From the NCBI GenBank assembly GCA_902783595.1, contig CACZRR010000061.1, positions 1 to 52,729 on the forward strand: a stretch of DNA of 52,729 bases. The letters run 5' to 3'. Made by a program: the position numbers and the translations under genes. The DNA comes from an uncultured Bacteroidota bacterium (GTDB lineage: Bacteria; Bacteroidota; Bacteroidia; Bacteroidales; P3). Below the pieces are notes generated by a model, which was not told the DNA's origin, did not search any database, and saw nothing but the letters and a program-made list of their open reading frames with translations. Of the stretch, positions 39,357 to 47,936 are shown piece by piece. Every line of letters begins with the position of its first letter. Position 1 is the first letter of the stretch.

Positions 39357-41390
39357 TCAGAAGGCGTGTCCGAGTGCGATGTAGAAGGTTGCCGAAGGTG
39401 CGAGGGAGGAGTATCCAATGTAGGCCTCGATGTTGCCGAGGTAGGATGTGTAGGCGTAGCCGAGGGAGACGCCGTAGGTGAAGTCGGAAGATCCGAGGTC
39501 GAAGGAGTGGTAGTAGTCCTTGATGTCGTCGAGCTGGCGAGCTGCTGCGCCGTCGAGGAGCACATGGTGCTTGTCGGCGATGCGCAGCTGGGTGCGGAGG
39601 CTTGCGCCAATGATGTAGCGATCGGTCATCACGATGCTGCGAATGCCTGGGAAGTAGAGCTGACCGTCGACCATCTGTTGGCGTGATCCGAGGGCGCCGA
39701 TGAGAGAGAGCGGCATCTTGTCGCCGAAGAGGAGGCGGGAGAACATCGAGGGCTGGAAGGTGATGTGCTTCCATGGAGAGAGGTTGACGCGCAGGCGCAT
39801 GATCACTTCGGGGATGCCTGTGGAGCCTTCGTAGGTGGCAAAGTTGTCGGTGTGGTAGGCGACGCGGAGGATGAAGTGGGTGCCCGAAGTGGGGAAGTAG
39901 AGGTGGTCTTCGTTGTTGAGCAGCGACTCGAAGAAGTAGGAGAAGAAATGCTGGTCGGAGACGTCGATGGCTGTCTGTGAGGCGGAGAGGATGTTGTCGT
40001 AGTAGTTGTGGTAGTCGAAGCGGAGGCCTATGCGCAACCGGTATTTCTTGAAGGTTGAGTTGATGGGTGTCAGCTCGACGATATGGCGGTTGCTTTTGAT
40101 GTTGTATTTGCGTGACCCCGACTCATAGATGTCGATGTCGTTGTGCTGGTATTCGTAGGACAGCGACGGCGAGGAGATGCCGCGAGGGTAGAAGCGGTGC
40201 TCGAAGTGTATGTCAAGGCGTTTTCCCAGGCGCAGACGCATGCTGACCTCCATGGGGGAGAGCCAATAGAACGGGTATCGTGCGCCAATCTGGAGTGCGC
40301 TGTTCTCTTCGTTGTCGACGCGGAATGTGACGCCCACGACGGGGAAAGTGAGCACTTGAGGTATTGACATGAGGCGCGGTGAGGAGGGTTGCTCGACGAG
40401 CATGGTGGGGCGTGTGACGGGAGGTGCCGGGACGCCGCCGTTGATGCGGCTGCTGATGTCGAGGAGGTGGGCGCGGTGCTGTGCTGCCGCTGTGGCGCCC
40501 CGCTGCAGGAGTGTGTCGACGGAGGTGGCGGTGAAGGATGCCGACGAGTAGCCCGACACATCGACCTTCATGAAGATGTCGCTGTTTCGGACGTTCTCGT
40601 CGTACTTGTTCTTGCAGTTGACGTCGATGATCTGCATGAGCAGGTCGAAGGGTGTGCTGATGTCGTTGGCGGTGAGCGTGTCGCCCTGTACGGATACGCC
40701 GATGATGATGTCGGCGCCCATCTGACGAGCTATGTCGGAGGGGTAGTTGTTGCGCATGCCGCCGTCGACGAGCAGCATGTTGCCCATACGTACGGGCGAG
40801 AAGACGCCGGGGATTGACATCGACGAGCGCATGGCCAGTTTGAGGGATCCGCTGTGGAAGTCGACTTCGGTGTTGGAGACGATGTCGGTAGCCACGCATG
40901 CGAAGCGTATGGGGAGGCTGTCGAAGCAGATGGAGTCTGGGTAGGCGTAGAGGAGCCGGTCGAAGAGGTGGTCGAGGTTGTCGCCGCGGATGACGCCTGC
41001 CCCTTCGTTGCCCGAGGCCCCTTTGGGGAAGGCATGCCAGAGGGGGTAGGTGTCCTGTAGGAAGCGGTTCTCGATGTCGAGGTCGGCGGGGCTTACGCGG
41101 TCGGTCAGCAGGAAGAGCCAATCCTGCGAGCGCACTAGGGAGTCGAGCTGATCGGTGGTCCATCCTGCCGAATAGAGGCCGCCGATGAGGGCGCCCATGG
41201 AGGTGCCCGTGATGATGTCGATGGGTATGCCTGCTTCTTCTATGGCGCGCAGTGCTGAGATGTGTGCCACCCCTTTTGCTCCGCCGCCCGACAGCACGAC
41301 GCCCACGGTAGGCCGCGAGGGTGCGACGGGTTGTTGCGCCCAGGCGGACGCCGACAGGAGGAGGAGAAGGAGAGGAAGTGTTTTTTTCAT
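39357..41390 (-). CDS. PlpD-like patatin phospholipase with outer-membrane beta-barrel
   Basis: 677 residues from ATG 41390; the open frame continues 369 codons upstream only as a shadow of the MATE gene. Signal peptide MKKTLPLLLLLLSASAWAQ. The patatin domain has the oxyanion GGGAKG at 35-40, the nucleophile Ser64 in GTSMG and the dyad Asp209 in LLVDGG, so it should be an active lipid acyl hydrolase. From about residue 370 the protein becomes a beta-barrel with alternating strands (RVDNEENSALQIGARYPF onwards) and ends in Phe (ALGHAF), typical of outer-membrane barrels. The layout matches type Vd (PlpD) proteins, in which a patatin is tied to its own barrel. It overlaps the MATE gene by 4 nt. 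Confidence 0.9.
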   Translation of the reverse strand: MKKTLPLLLLLLSASAWAQQPVAPSRPTVGVVLSGGGAKGVAHISALRAIEEAGIPIDIITGTSMGALIGGLYSAGWTTDQLDSLVRSQDWLFLLTDRVSPADLDIENRFLQDTYPLWHAFPKGASGNEGAGVIRGDNLDHLFDRLLYAYPDSICFDSLPIRFACVATDIVSNTEVDFHSGSLKLAMRSSMSIPGVFSPVRMGNMLLVDGGMRNNYPSDIARQMGADIIIGVSVQGDTLTANDISTPFDLLMQIIDVNCKNKYDENVRNSDIFMKVDVSGYSSASFTATSVDTLLQRGATAAAQHRAHLLDISSRINGGVPAPPVTRPTMLVEQPSSPRLMSIPQVLTFPVVGVTFRVDNEENSALQIGARYPFYWLSPMEVSMRLRLGKRLDIHFEHRFYPRGISSPSLSYEYQHNDIDIYESGSRKYNIKSNRHIVELTPINSTFKKYRLRIGLRFDYHNYYDNILSASQTAIDVSDQHFFSYFFESLLNNEDHLYFPTSGTHFILRVAYHTDNFATYEGSTGIPEVIMRLRVNLSPWKHITFQPSMFSRLLFGDKMPLSLIGALGSRQQMVDGQLYFPGIRSIVMTDRYIIGASLRTQLRIADKHHVLLDGAAARQLDDIKDYYHSFDLGSSDFTYGVSLGYAYTSYLGNIEAYIGYSSLAPSATFYIALGHAF

Positions 41391-42718
41391 TTCAGGTAGA
41401 TGTCCTTTTTGAGACGCAGCCCTTGTAGTATGCCGCGCAGCGAGAGGTAGACCATGAAGGCGATCCAGAGGATATTGTTCCAGCGCTGGTCGCTGAGGGT
41501 GCCGTTGATGCGGTTGAAGTAGGTGAGGCCGTAGTAGATGGCGAAGAATGCCGCTGTGGCGATGAACATGGCGTTGCGCATGGTGCGGCTGGCTGTGGCG
41601 CCCACGAATATGCCGTCGAAGAGGAAGGCGGCGAATCCGCAGACGGGGATGGCGAGTATCCATCCCATATAGTCGCCTGAGGCCTTGATGATGTCGTCCT
41701 TGTCGGTGAAGATGCGCAGTATCCAGTCGCCGCAGGTGGCGTAGAGGGCCGTGAAAGCCACGGTGAGTATGAGTCCCCAGAGCAGCAGGTGTCGCACGGC
41801 GAGTTTGAGCTGACGCGATTGCTGTGCGCCGATGTAGCGACCCACGAGGCTCTCGCCGGCGTAGGCGAAGCCGTCCATCACATAGCTGAAGAGTGTGAAG
41901 AACTGCAGCAGGAGGGCGTCGACGGCGAGGATGGTGGGGCTGATGTGTGACGAGGCGGCGGTGATGAAGGTGAACACCGCGGAGAGGCATACGGTGCGCA
42001 GGAAGATGTCGGTGTTGACTTTGAAGAACACCTTGAGTTCGTCCCAATGCAGCGACTGGCGTAGGAGTGTGGCGAATGGCGGCAGTGGCGGCAGCGCCCA
42101 GATGCGGCGCCGCAGGAAGACGATGCCGAGGGCGAGGCCTGTGTAGTTGGCGATGACGGTGCCCAGTGCCACGCCGAAGATGTCCCAGTGGAGGACGAGC
42201 ACGAAGAGCAGCGAGGCGACGATGTTGACGCAGTTGAGGATGATGGCTATCCACATCGGTATGCGTGCGTTTTGCATGCCTATGAACCATCCTTTTATGG
42301 CGTAGAGGCCCAGTGTGGCGGGGGCGGCCCAGATGCGTACGGAGAAGTAGATGAGAGCCAGTGTCAGCACCTTGTGGCTCCCCTCGAAGATGTGCGGTAC
42401 GGTCAGCGAGATGGGGTACTGGAGCAGGATGAGCAGGAGTGCTATGGCGAGGGCGATGACGGCGGCGCGTATGAGTATGCGCACCGTCTCTTCCCACCGT
42501 TCGGCGCCGAAGGCCTGGGCGGCAAAACCGCTGGTGCCCATGCGCAGGAATCCGAAATTCCAGTAGATGAGGTTGAAGATGGCCGCACCGATGGAGATGG
42601 CTCCGATGTGGTCGCCCGAGAGATGTCCGACGATGGCCATATCGACCATGCCGAGCAGCGGCACCGTGATGTTGGTGACGATGTTGGGCAGTGCGAGGCT
42701 GAGGATGCGGCGGTTCAT
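41387..42718 (-). CDS. MATE family efflux transporter (DinF-like)
   Basis: 443 residues, twelve predicted helices. N-terminal ALPNIVTNITVPLLGMVDMAIVGHL is the MATE start, followed by AISIGAAIFNLIYWNFGFLRMGTSGFAAQ, where GTSG/AQ residues line the cavity. The second half repeats the pattern with YVMDGFAYAGESLVGRYIGA. DinF-like MATE pumps exchange cations for drugs or metabolites. The start ATG is at 42718, 9 nt after the Omp28-like gene, and the end overlaps the patatin gene by 4 nt, so both are in one operon. Confidence 0.92.
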   Translation of the reverse strand: MNRRILSLALPNIVTNITVPLLGMVDMAIVGHLSGDHIGAISIGAAIFNLIYWNFGFLRMGTSGFAAQAFGAERWEETVRILIRAAVIALAIALLLILLQYPISLTVPHIFEGSHKVLTLALIYFSVRIWAAPATLGLYAIKGWFIGMQNARIPMWIAIILNCVNIVASLLFVLVLHWDIFGVALGTVIANYTGLALGIVFLRRRIWALPPLPPFATLLRQSLHWDELKVFFKVNTDIFLRTVCLSAVFTFITAASSHISPTILAVDALLLQFFTLFSYVMDGFAYAGESLVGRYIGAQQSRQLKLAVRHLLLWGLILTVAFTALYATCGDWILRIFTDKDDIIKASGDYMGWILAIPVCGFAAFLFDGIFVGATASRTMRNAMFIATAAFFAIYYGLTYFNRINGTLSDQRWNNILWIAFMVYLSLRGILQGLRLKKDIYLK

Positions 42719-42727
42719 GAGGGGTGG

Positions 42728-43561
42728 TTATTGCAGGGTGCAGGAGGCGCTATTGATGACGTGGCGCGAGGCTTTGCGTGAGAGGAAGGCTACGATGTGG
42801 CAGTTGGCCTTTTGGCAGTCGGCGGGGAGAGCGAACGTCAGTGTTCCGCTTGTCTGTGTCCCCGCCACGGCGTCGGCCTCTACGTCGCGTCCCCAGAATC
42901 CGGTGATCACCTTGCGCAGCATGTGGTTGTGAGCGTAGTCGTTGACGACGCTGCCGTCGGGCATCAGCTGCTTGTAGCGCAGGGAGTCCTCGACCAGTGC
43001 CACGGTGACCGTGAGTGCTTCCTCGATGGTGGTGAGGAAGTCGAGGTTCACATGTACGGTGACGTTGCTGCCCGTGGCGTCGGCTGTTGCGTCGACCTCC
43101 ATGGCCACGCTGGGTGTCTGTGCCACCACGGTGCCTATGTCTGTCTTGATGGCTGGCATGGCGCTGCCGTAGGTGTGGTCTTTCTCGCGGTTGATGAATG
43201 CCGCGGGGATGCCGTTGACGCCATAGAAGTGGTCCCAAACTGTGCCGCCGTCGGTGCGCATATCGGGTTCGCCGGGGAAGGGGGTGCCCATCCCTTTATA
43301 GTGGTTGATGGAGACGAGCACCAGCTTGTCGCCATAGAGGGAGTGTGCCTCGTCGAGGGTGACGTCGGCGTCGGGGCAGTTGTGGCACTGCGGGCCCGTG
43401 AATTTCTCGACGTAGGCGCGCTGCTGGGGGTTGGCGATGGCGGAGCCTTGCCGCCAGGTGATCACCGCGCCGTCGTAGACGATGTATTCGTCGGGGTCGA
43501 TTTTGTCGCATCCCGCCGCCAGCAGGGCGAGGGCCAGTAGCGAGAGTAGGTTTTTCTTCAT
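42728..43561 (-). CDS. Omp28-related lipoprotein with thioredoxin-like fold
   Basis: 277 residues. Lipobox AAGC puts the lipid on Cys18 (MKKNLLSLLALALLAAGCDK). Residues about 48-140 are thioredoxin-like: YVEKFTGPQCHNCPDADVT holds a CxxC pair, then GVNGIPAAFINR. The rest is beta-rich, as in Omp28-related proteins of Bacteroidetes. The family sits with TlpA-like thioredoxins and DUF6029 barrels, as here, suggesting a periplasmic or surface thiol-redox system. Whether the CxxC is redox-active cannot be judged from sequence. Confidence 0.85.
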   Translation of the reverse strand: MKKNLLSLLALALLAAGCDKIDPDEYIVYDGAVITWRQGSAIANPQQRAYVEKFTGPQCHNCPDADVTLDEAHSLYGDKLVLVSINHYKGMGTPFPGEPDMRTDGGTVWDHFYGVNGIPAAFINREKDHTYGSAMPAIKTDIGTVVAQTPSVAMEVDATADATGSNVTVHVNLDFLTTIEEALTVTVALVEDSLRYKQLMPDGSVVNDYAHNHMLRKVITGFWGRDVEADAVAGTQTSGTLTFALPADCQKANCHIVAFLSRKASRHVINSASCTLQ

Positions 43562-43598
43562 AAACAGATGCGTTGTTATGGTGGGGTAGGGTATTGCG

Positions 43599-45263
43599 TT
43601 AGAAGTTTGTCGTCAGGCTGAATGTGAGGCCGTTGCTGGCGGGCACCTCGCGGCATACGCCACCGATGCATAGCATGCCGCGGCGTTGTTTGCCGAAGGC
43701 TATCTGGAGGCGTGTGGCATCGTGGGTATAGCCTACGGCGACGTTGTAGTAGTTGCCGGAGCCGTCGTTGTAGGGATACTGGTCGGAAGCCGAGAGAAAC
43801 CAGTGTGAGCCGATGTTCCATTCCACGAGTCCCATGATCCAGTCGCCGGCGCGAGGGTCGTTCACATCGTCGTAGCGTGAGTCGCTGCCGAGCCATTCGG
43901 CCTCGAAGCGCAGGGAGTGCCCTTTGTGCACTTTCCATGTGAGGTCGGCGACGACGATGTTGTTGTGGTGCAGCCCGTCGGTGGTGGCGGGTTCTTCGAC
44001 CACGGGGTTGAACACCTGGTAGGCGTAGGTGGCCACGAGTTTGAGTGTGGGCGACAGTTTCTTTGCCACCTCGACGCTGAGGTCGCCGTAGTAGATGCCT
44101 CCGTTGTCGAACCAGTCGATGTGGTAGCCCTCGGTGCCGCGGCCGCCGAGGGAATCGGTATGGAGGGATGTGATGACCGACGTATTGAGGTGTAGGTCGG
44201 TGCCGTACTTGCCGCCGAGGAGGGTGTTCTTCTTAATCTTATAGATGACGTCGGCTTGGAGTCCGTTCTCGCCCACCGTCTGTGTGGCGTAGGGGTACAT
44301 GGAGAGCAGGGCGTAGGTGTGCTGCTTGTTGATGGCGGGGATGTAGTTGATGTAGGCCATTTGTCCTTCGCGGCTGCGGAGCGATTTGAAGGCCATATTG
44401 TCGACGTGCTTGCATTGCAGGTTAGTGCTGAATCCGCGTTGCGAGTAGGTGAGGTTGAGGGTCAGCGCCTCGCCTTCGCGGAAGATGTAGTTGTTCATCA
44501 CGCTGGGGTCTTGCCCTTTGCGTGCATATTCGGCCTGCAGGCCCCAGTGGCCGTAACCCATGTCGAGGCGGAAGGCTGCCGCGCCGACGTTGAGAGGCAG
44601 GTTGAGTCGGTATTCGGGGTTTGCCGAGGCGATGATGCTCTCGTCGTCTTCGTATTTGCTCACGAAACCGGCACCCACGGTGATGTGCAGGGGACTCTCC
44701 TGCAAGGGTGTCAGGATGCTGTTGAGGTTTACCTCGGCGTCCACGCCGCGCACGAGGCTCTCGACATAATCCCAATAGAGGCGTTGGCGCCCGGCGAGGG
44801 CTTTGACGGTGATGCCCGCCACGGGACGGTACTGCACGTTTAGGCCGAAGAGGGAGTTGTCGATGCCCAGGTAGCGGTCCTCGTAGCTGCGCAGTATCAT
44901 GCCCGAGCCGAACTGTTCGTAGAAGTTACCTGCCGTCACGGAGAGCTTCTCGGTGCTGTAGGCCACGAAGTAGTTGGCCAGGCCCTGTCCCTGTTTCCAG
45001 TCGCTGTCGAAGCCCAGTAAGGGGTTCTGGTACATTTCGAAGCGAAGTCCGGCGCTGAATCCGCCGTTGGAGTAGAATACGTCGGCGCGGCTGTTGAGCA
45101 GCAGTTTTTCGGGCACATCTTCGGCGCCGATGGTGGCATCGGCCGACGACATCTGTCCGTCGACCGCTATGTTGCCTGTCACGTGGCCGCCGAGGATGCC
45201 TTGTGCTTGTCCGATGGCTGCAGCGGCCAGGAAGGCCAGAAGGATGGTGTGTTTGCGGATCAT
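43599..45263 (-). CDS. DUF6029-like outer-membrane protein
   Basis: 554 residues with a signal peptide ending AIGQAQ. The protein is rich in alternating beta-strands (FSAGLRFEMYQNPLLGF, YFVAYSTEKLSVTAGNFYEQFG, LYWDYVESLVRG) and ends FSLTTNF with terminal Phe, as expected of a large outer-membrane barrel. The N-terminal GHVTGNIAVDGQMSSADATIG fits DUF6029 from memory. Function unknown. It lies between the Omp28-related lipoprotein and the TlpA-like thioredoxin gene (16 nt gap), a conserved trio in Bacteroidetes. Confidence 0.78.
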   Translation of the reverse strand: MIRKHTILLAFLAAAAIGQAQGILGGHVTGNIAVDGQMSSADATIGAEDVPEKLLLNSRADVFYSNGGFSAGLRFEMYQNPLLGFDSDWKQGQGLANYFVAYSTEKLSVTAGNFYEQFGSGMILRSYEDRYLGIDNSLFGLNVQYRPVAGITVKALAGRQRLYWDYVESLVRGVDAEVNLNSILTPLQESPLHITVGAGFVSKYEDDESIIASANPEYRLNLPLNVGAAAFRLDMGYGHWGLQAEYARKGQDPSVMNNYIFREGEALTLNLTYSQRGFSTNLQCKHVDNMAFKSLRSREGQMAYINYIPAINKQHTYALLSMYPYATQTVGENGLQADVIYKIKKNTLLGGKYGTDLHLNTSVITSLHTDSLGGRGTEGYHIDWFDNGGIYYGDLSVEVAKKLSPTLKLVATYAYQVFNPVVEEPATTDGLHHNNIVVADLTWKVHKGHSLRFEAEWLGSDSRYDDVNDPRAGDWIMGLVEWNIGSHWFLSASDQYPYNDGSGNYYNVAVGYTHDATRLQIAFGKQRRGMLCIGGVCREVPASNGLTFSLTTNF

Positions 45264-45279
45264 GGAATCGTCTTGGATA

Positions 45280-45780
45280 TTATTGTTTCGTTGCCAGCTC
45301 TTTCACCTTCTCGTACAGCTCGTCTTCGCTGCCGTCTTGGTATCCTGTGTGTTGCCACACGATCTCGCCGTCGCCGTTGAGGAGGATGGTGTGTGGCACG
45401 TTGACGATGCCGAGGGCGCGCTTCAGGTCGCTGTTCTGGTCGGTGTAGACCTCGTAGGGCCAGTCGTTGCCTTCGACATGGGGACGTACGCGGCCCACGC
45501 TGCGGGCGTCGTCGATGGAGATGGCCACCAGCTTGACGCCTGTCTCCTCCTGCCACTGGTCGTAGACCTCTTTGATGTTGGTGAGTTCGCGGTTGCAGGG
45601 TTTGCACCAGGTAGCCCAGAAGCTGATGATGATGGGGTTGCCGTCGTTGGTGATGGCGGAAGCCTGCACGGGTTCGCCGTTGAGGTTGTGCAGGGTGACG
45701 TTGGCGGGCAGGGTGGCCGACTGGGCCATGAGTGCCGTGGCGGCGAGGCAGAAGCAGAAGGTCAGGATGATTTTCTTCAT
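45280..45780 (-). CDS. TlpA-like periplasmic thioredoxin
   Basis: 166 residues from ATG 45780, giving signal peptide MKKIILTFCFCLAATALMAQ; an upstream in-frame extension of 51 codons is a shadow. The thioredoxin domain has IIISFWATWCKPCNREL with active site WCKPC, then KLVAISIDDARSV and the cis-proline VNVPHTILL. It is a thiol-disulfide oxidoreductase of the AlkyI hydroperoxide reductase/TlpA type acting outside the cytoplasm. The next two genes encode the DUF6029 barrel and the Omp28-related lipoprotein, likely partners. It starts 13 nt after the polyprenyl synthase stop. Confidence 0.93.
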   Translation of the reverse strand: MKKIILTFCFCLAATALMAQSATLPANVTLHNLNGEPVQASAITNDGNPIIISFWATWCKPCNRELTNIKEVYDQWQEETGVKLVAISIDDARSVGRVRPHVEGNDWPYEVYTDQNSDLKRALGIVNVPHTILLNGDGEIVWQHTGYQDGSEDELYEKVKELATKQ

Positions 45781-45793
45781 GGTGGGTAATGGT

Positions 45794-46492
45794 TTATAGG
45801 TTGTGGATGTTAAGGGGTTGCAGGGTGTGGATGATGTCTTCTTCCTGTCGGATGAGGGCTTGTGTGAAGGCGTTGTCGTCGCCGTCGTCGATGTCGTCGC
45901 GCAGCTGGAAGAGGCGACCGTAGTGCAGCCCATATTCTTCGTATGCGGGGTTGCCGAGGGCGCAGGCGGTAGCGAAGAGGCGTGCCGTCTTGCCGTCGAT
46001 GATGCGCAGGTAGCTCTCGCTGTCGAGGGGGTGAAGGCCGAGTGCCACCTCTTGTGCCAGCAACTCGCTCTCCACCATGGCGAGGACGGTGTCGTTGATG
46101 CGTGCTGTGGCCGTGCTGTCGCCCACCTCGGCCAGGAGCAGCGAGATCTGTGCCAGGTGGTAGTCGCCCACCAGCACGGCGATCTGGTTGTTCCAGTGGT
46201 GGTTCACAGAGTCGCGGCCGCGCCGTTCGGAGGCTTCGTCGACCACGTCGTCGTGAAGCAGCGAAGCGTTGTGCAGCATCTCCACACAGGTGGCCAGCAG
46301 GAGGGTGCGGCGGCTGTCGAAGGCCTCGTCGCCAAGGGTGGCGGCGGCGGCGAGCAGCAGGCGGGGACGCAGCATCTTGCCGAAGCGTGCCGTCACGTAG
46401 TCCTCCACCTGGCGCAGCAGTGCCTCGTTGCCACGCGTCATGCGCAGCAGATACTCCTCGCGCACCTCCTCTATTCTACGATCGAAATTCAT
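45794..46492 (-). CDS. Short polyprenyl diphosphate synthase
   Basis: 232 residues. The first aspartate-rich motif is HDDVVDEASERRG (Asp81, Asp82, Asp85 with the Arg pair after it), and the second is QLRDDIDDG (Asp199, Asp200, Asp203). IDGKTARLFATA and LRPRLLLAAAATLG also match trans-prenyltransferases that build the isoprenoid tails of quinones or undecaprenyl-like lipids. The protein ends about 30 residues after the second motif, whereas typical relatives run to about 320 residues, so the C-terminal helices are missing. There is no frameshift sign in the adjacent DNA. Its start overlaps dapA by 17 nt. Confidence 0.85.
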   Translation of the reverse strand: MNFDRRIEEVREEYLLRMTRGNEALLRQVEDYVTARFGKMLRPRLLLAAAATLGDEAFDSRRTLLLATCVEMLHNASLLHDDVVDEASERRGRDSVNHHWNNQIAVLVGDYHLAQISLLLAEVGDSTATARINDTVLAMVESELLAQEVALGLHPLDSESYLRIIDGKTARLFATACALGNPAYEEYGLHYGRLFQLRDDIDDGDDNAFTQALIRQEEDIIHTLQPLNIHNL

Positions 46493-47366
46493 TATAGAGG
46501 GTGCTGAGTTTGTTGTAAAGGGGTTTGGATGCTTTCACCAGCGGCAGACGCAGCGAGTTGGCGATCTGTCCTTCGATCTCGAGCAGTGCCTTGATGCCTG
46601 TGGGGTTGCCTTCGTCGAAGAGGGCGTTCATCAGTGGCAGCATGCGGTAGTGCAGGGCGAGGGCTTTCTTGTGCTCGCCTTTGAGGGCATAGCGCACCAT
46701 CTGGCTCATCTCCTTGGGTAGCGCGTTGGCCATGACGGAGATCACGCCGTCGGCACCCAGCGCCATCATGGGGTAGGTGAGTGCGTCGTCGCCGGAGATG
46801 ATGCGGAAGCCGTCGGGACGTTTGCGCAGGAGCTCCATCACCTGCTGCAGATTGCCGCTGGCTTCTTTGATGCCTATGATGTTGGGACATTCGGCAGCGA
46901 GGGTGAGGGTGGTCTCGGCGATGATGTTGACGCCAGTGCGTCCGGGCACGTTATAGATGATGACGGGCACCGGCGAGGCTTCCGACACGATGCGGTAGTG
47001 CTGCAGCAGGCCGCGCTGGTTGGGTTTGTTGTAGTACGGTGCTACGCTGAGGATGCCGCTGATGCCGTCGAAGCTGGTGCGCGCTATGATGTCGGTGACG
47101 TTCAGGGTGTTGTTGCCGCCGAGGCCCAGCATGATGGGGCAGCGCCCCGCCACGGCTTCGACGATGAAGTCTTTCACCGCCAGCAGCTCGTTGGCGGTCA
47201 TGGTGGCAGCCTCCGAGGTGGTGCCCAGGGCTACAATATAGTCGACACCATTGTTGATGATGGTTTCGATGAGTGTCTCGAGTTTGGAAAAGTCGACGGT
47301 CTCCTGTTGTTTACGGAAGGGGGTGACGAGGGCCACGCCGGTGCCGGTGAAGAGGGGTTGTTTCAT
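46476..47366 (-). CDS. dapA: 4-hydroxy-tetrahydrodipicolinate synthase
   Basis: 296 residues from ATG 47366. The family markers are present: ALGTTSEAATMTANE (Thr49-Thr50), Tyr138 in IIYNVPGRTG and the Schiff-base lysine Lys167 in NIIGIKEASG. YYNKPNQRGLLQHY carries the substrate-side tyrosine. The enzyme condenses pyruvate with aspartate semialdehyde at the start of the diaminopimelate/lysine branch. It starts 5 nt after the DUF6913-like gene and overlaps the polyprenyl synthase by 17 nt. Note that the window also holds lysine-degrading kamDE. Confidence 0.95.
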   Translation of the reverse strand: MKQPLFTGTGVALVTPFRKQQETVDFSKLETLIETIINNGVDYIVALGTTSEAATMTANELLAVKDFIVEAVAGRCPIMLGLGGNNTLNVTDIIARTSFDGISGILSVAPYYNKPNQRGLLQHYRIVSEASPVPVIIYNVPGRTGVNIIAETTLTLAAECPNIIGIKEASGNLQQVMELLRKRPDGFRIISGDDALTYPMMALGADGVISVMANALPKEMSQMVRYALKGEHKKALALHYRMLPLMNALFDEGNPTGIKALLEIEGQIANSLRLPLVKASKPLYNKLSTLYNEFRS

Positions 47367-47371
47367 GATGC

Positions 47372-47911
47372 TTATTTTTGTATCATTCCCAGATATTCGA
47401 TGATGTTGTTGAAGAAGCTCTTCAGCTCCACACGACCGTCGCCGCGGATGATGAGGTCGAACACCTCGGTGGGGTCTTCCGACGGCGTGGCATAGACGGT
47501 CTTCAGGCGTGCGGGGGTGCGCAGCGCCACATATTGCGAGAAGAAGTTCTCCTCGCCGATGGTGTCGATGAGCAGGTCGTACTCGCGTTCGGCAAAGCTC
47601 TTGATGGAGTCCCAGCTGGGGATGCCCCAGAAGTTGAGGTCGTCCTTGAGCCGGCAGATGGTGGTGGCTTGGTGGGTGACCACAAAGTCGATGTTCTCGT
47701 CCTGCAGGGCGATGATATAGACTTTCTTTCCTTTGCTTTCCATCACTTTGGCGAAGTGGTGCAGCACGTTCCAATTCTGCTCCGTATCGAGGCAGCAGAT
47801 GACGCCGATGGTTTTCAGCTCGTCAATGTTTTCGATGCGTGTGTTACGCTCCACTCGTTTCAGGTCGCGGAAAATCTTTTTACGGTGTAGTTTCTTAAGG
47901 GCTTCAAGCAT
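47372..47911 (-). CDS. DUF6913-like protein, conserved beside dapA
   Basis: 179 residues, soluble, alpha/beta. The basic start (MLEALKKLHRKKIFRDLKR) is followed by IGVICCLDTEQNWNVLHHFA, VYIIALQDENIDFV and a conserved-looking YDLLIDTIGEENFFSQYVAL, ending FNNIIEYLG. It matches, from memory, a family now called DUF6913 that neighbours dapA in Bacteroides. No enzymatic motif is recognised. It probably co-transcribes with dapA and the synthase. Confidence 0.7.
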   Translation of the reverse strand: MLEALKKLHRKKIFRDLKRVERNTRIENIDELKTIGVICCLDTEQNWNVLHHFAKVMESKGKKVYIIALQDENIDFVVTHQATTICRLKDDLNFWGIPSWDSIKSFAEREYDLLIDTIGEENFFSQYVALRTPARLKTVYATPSEDPTEVFDLIIRGDGRVELKSFFNNIIEYLGMIQK

Positions 47912-47936
47912 ATTGCAACGTTTATTGATTCATGAT

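Noticed and set aside
41391..42497. 369-codon extension upstream of the patatin start
   Set aside because: It is the MATE gene in a wrong frame; the signal peptide begins at 41390.
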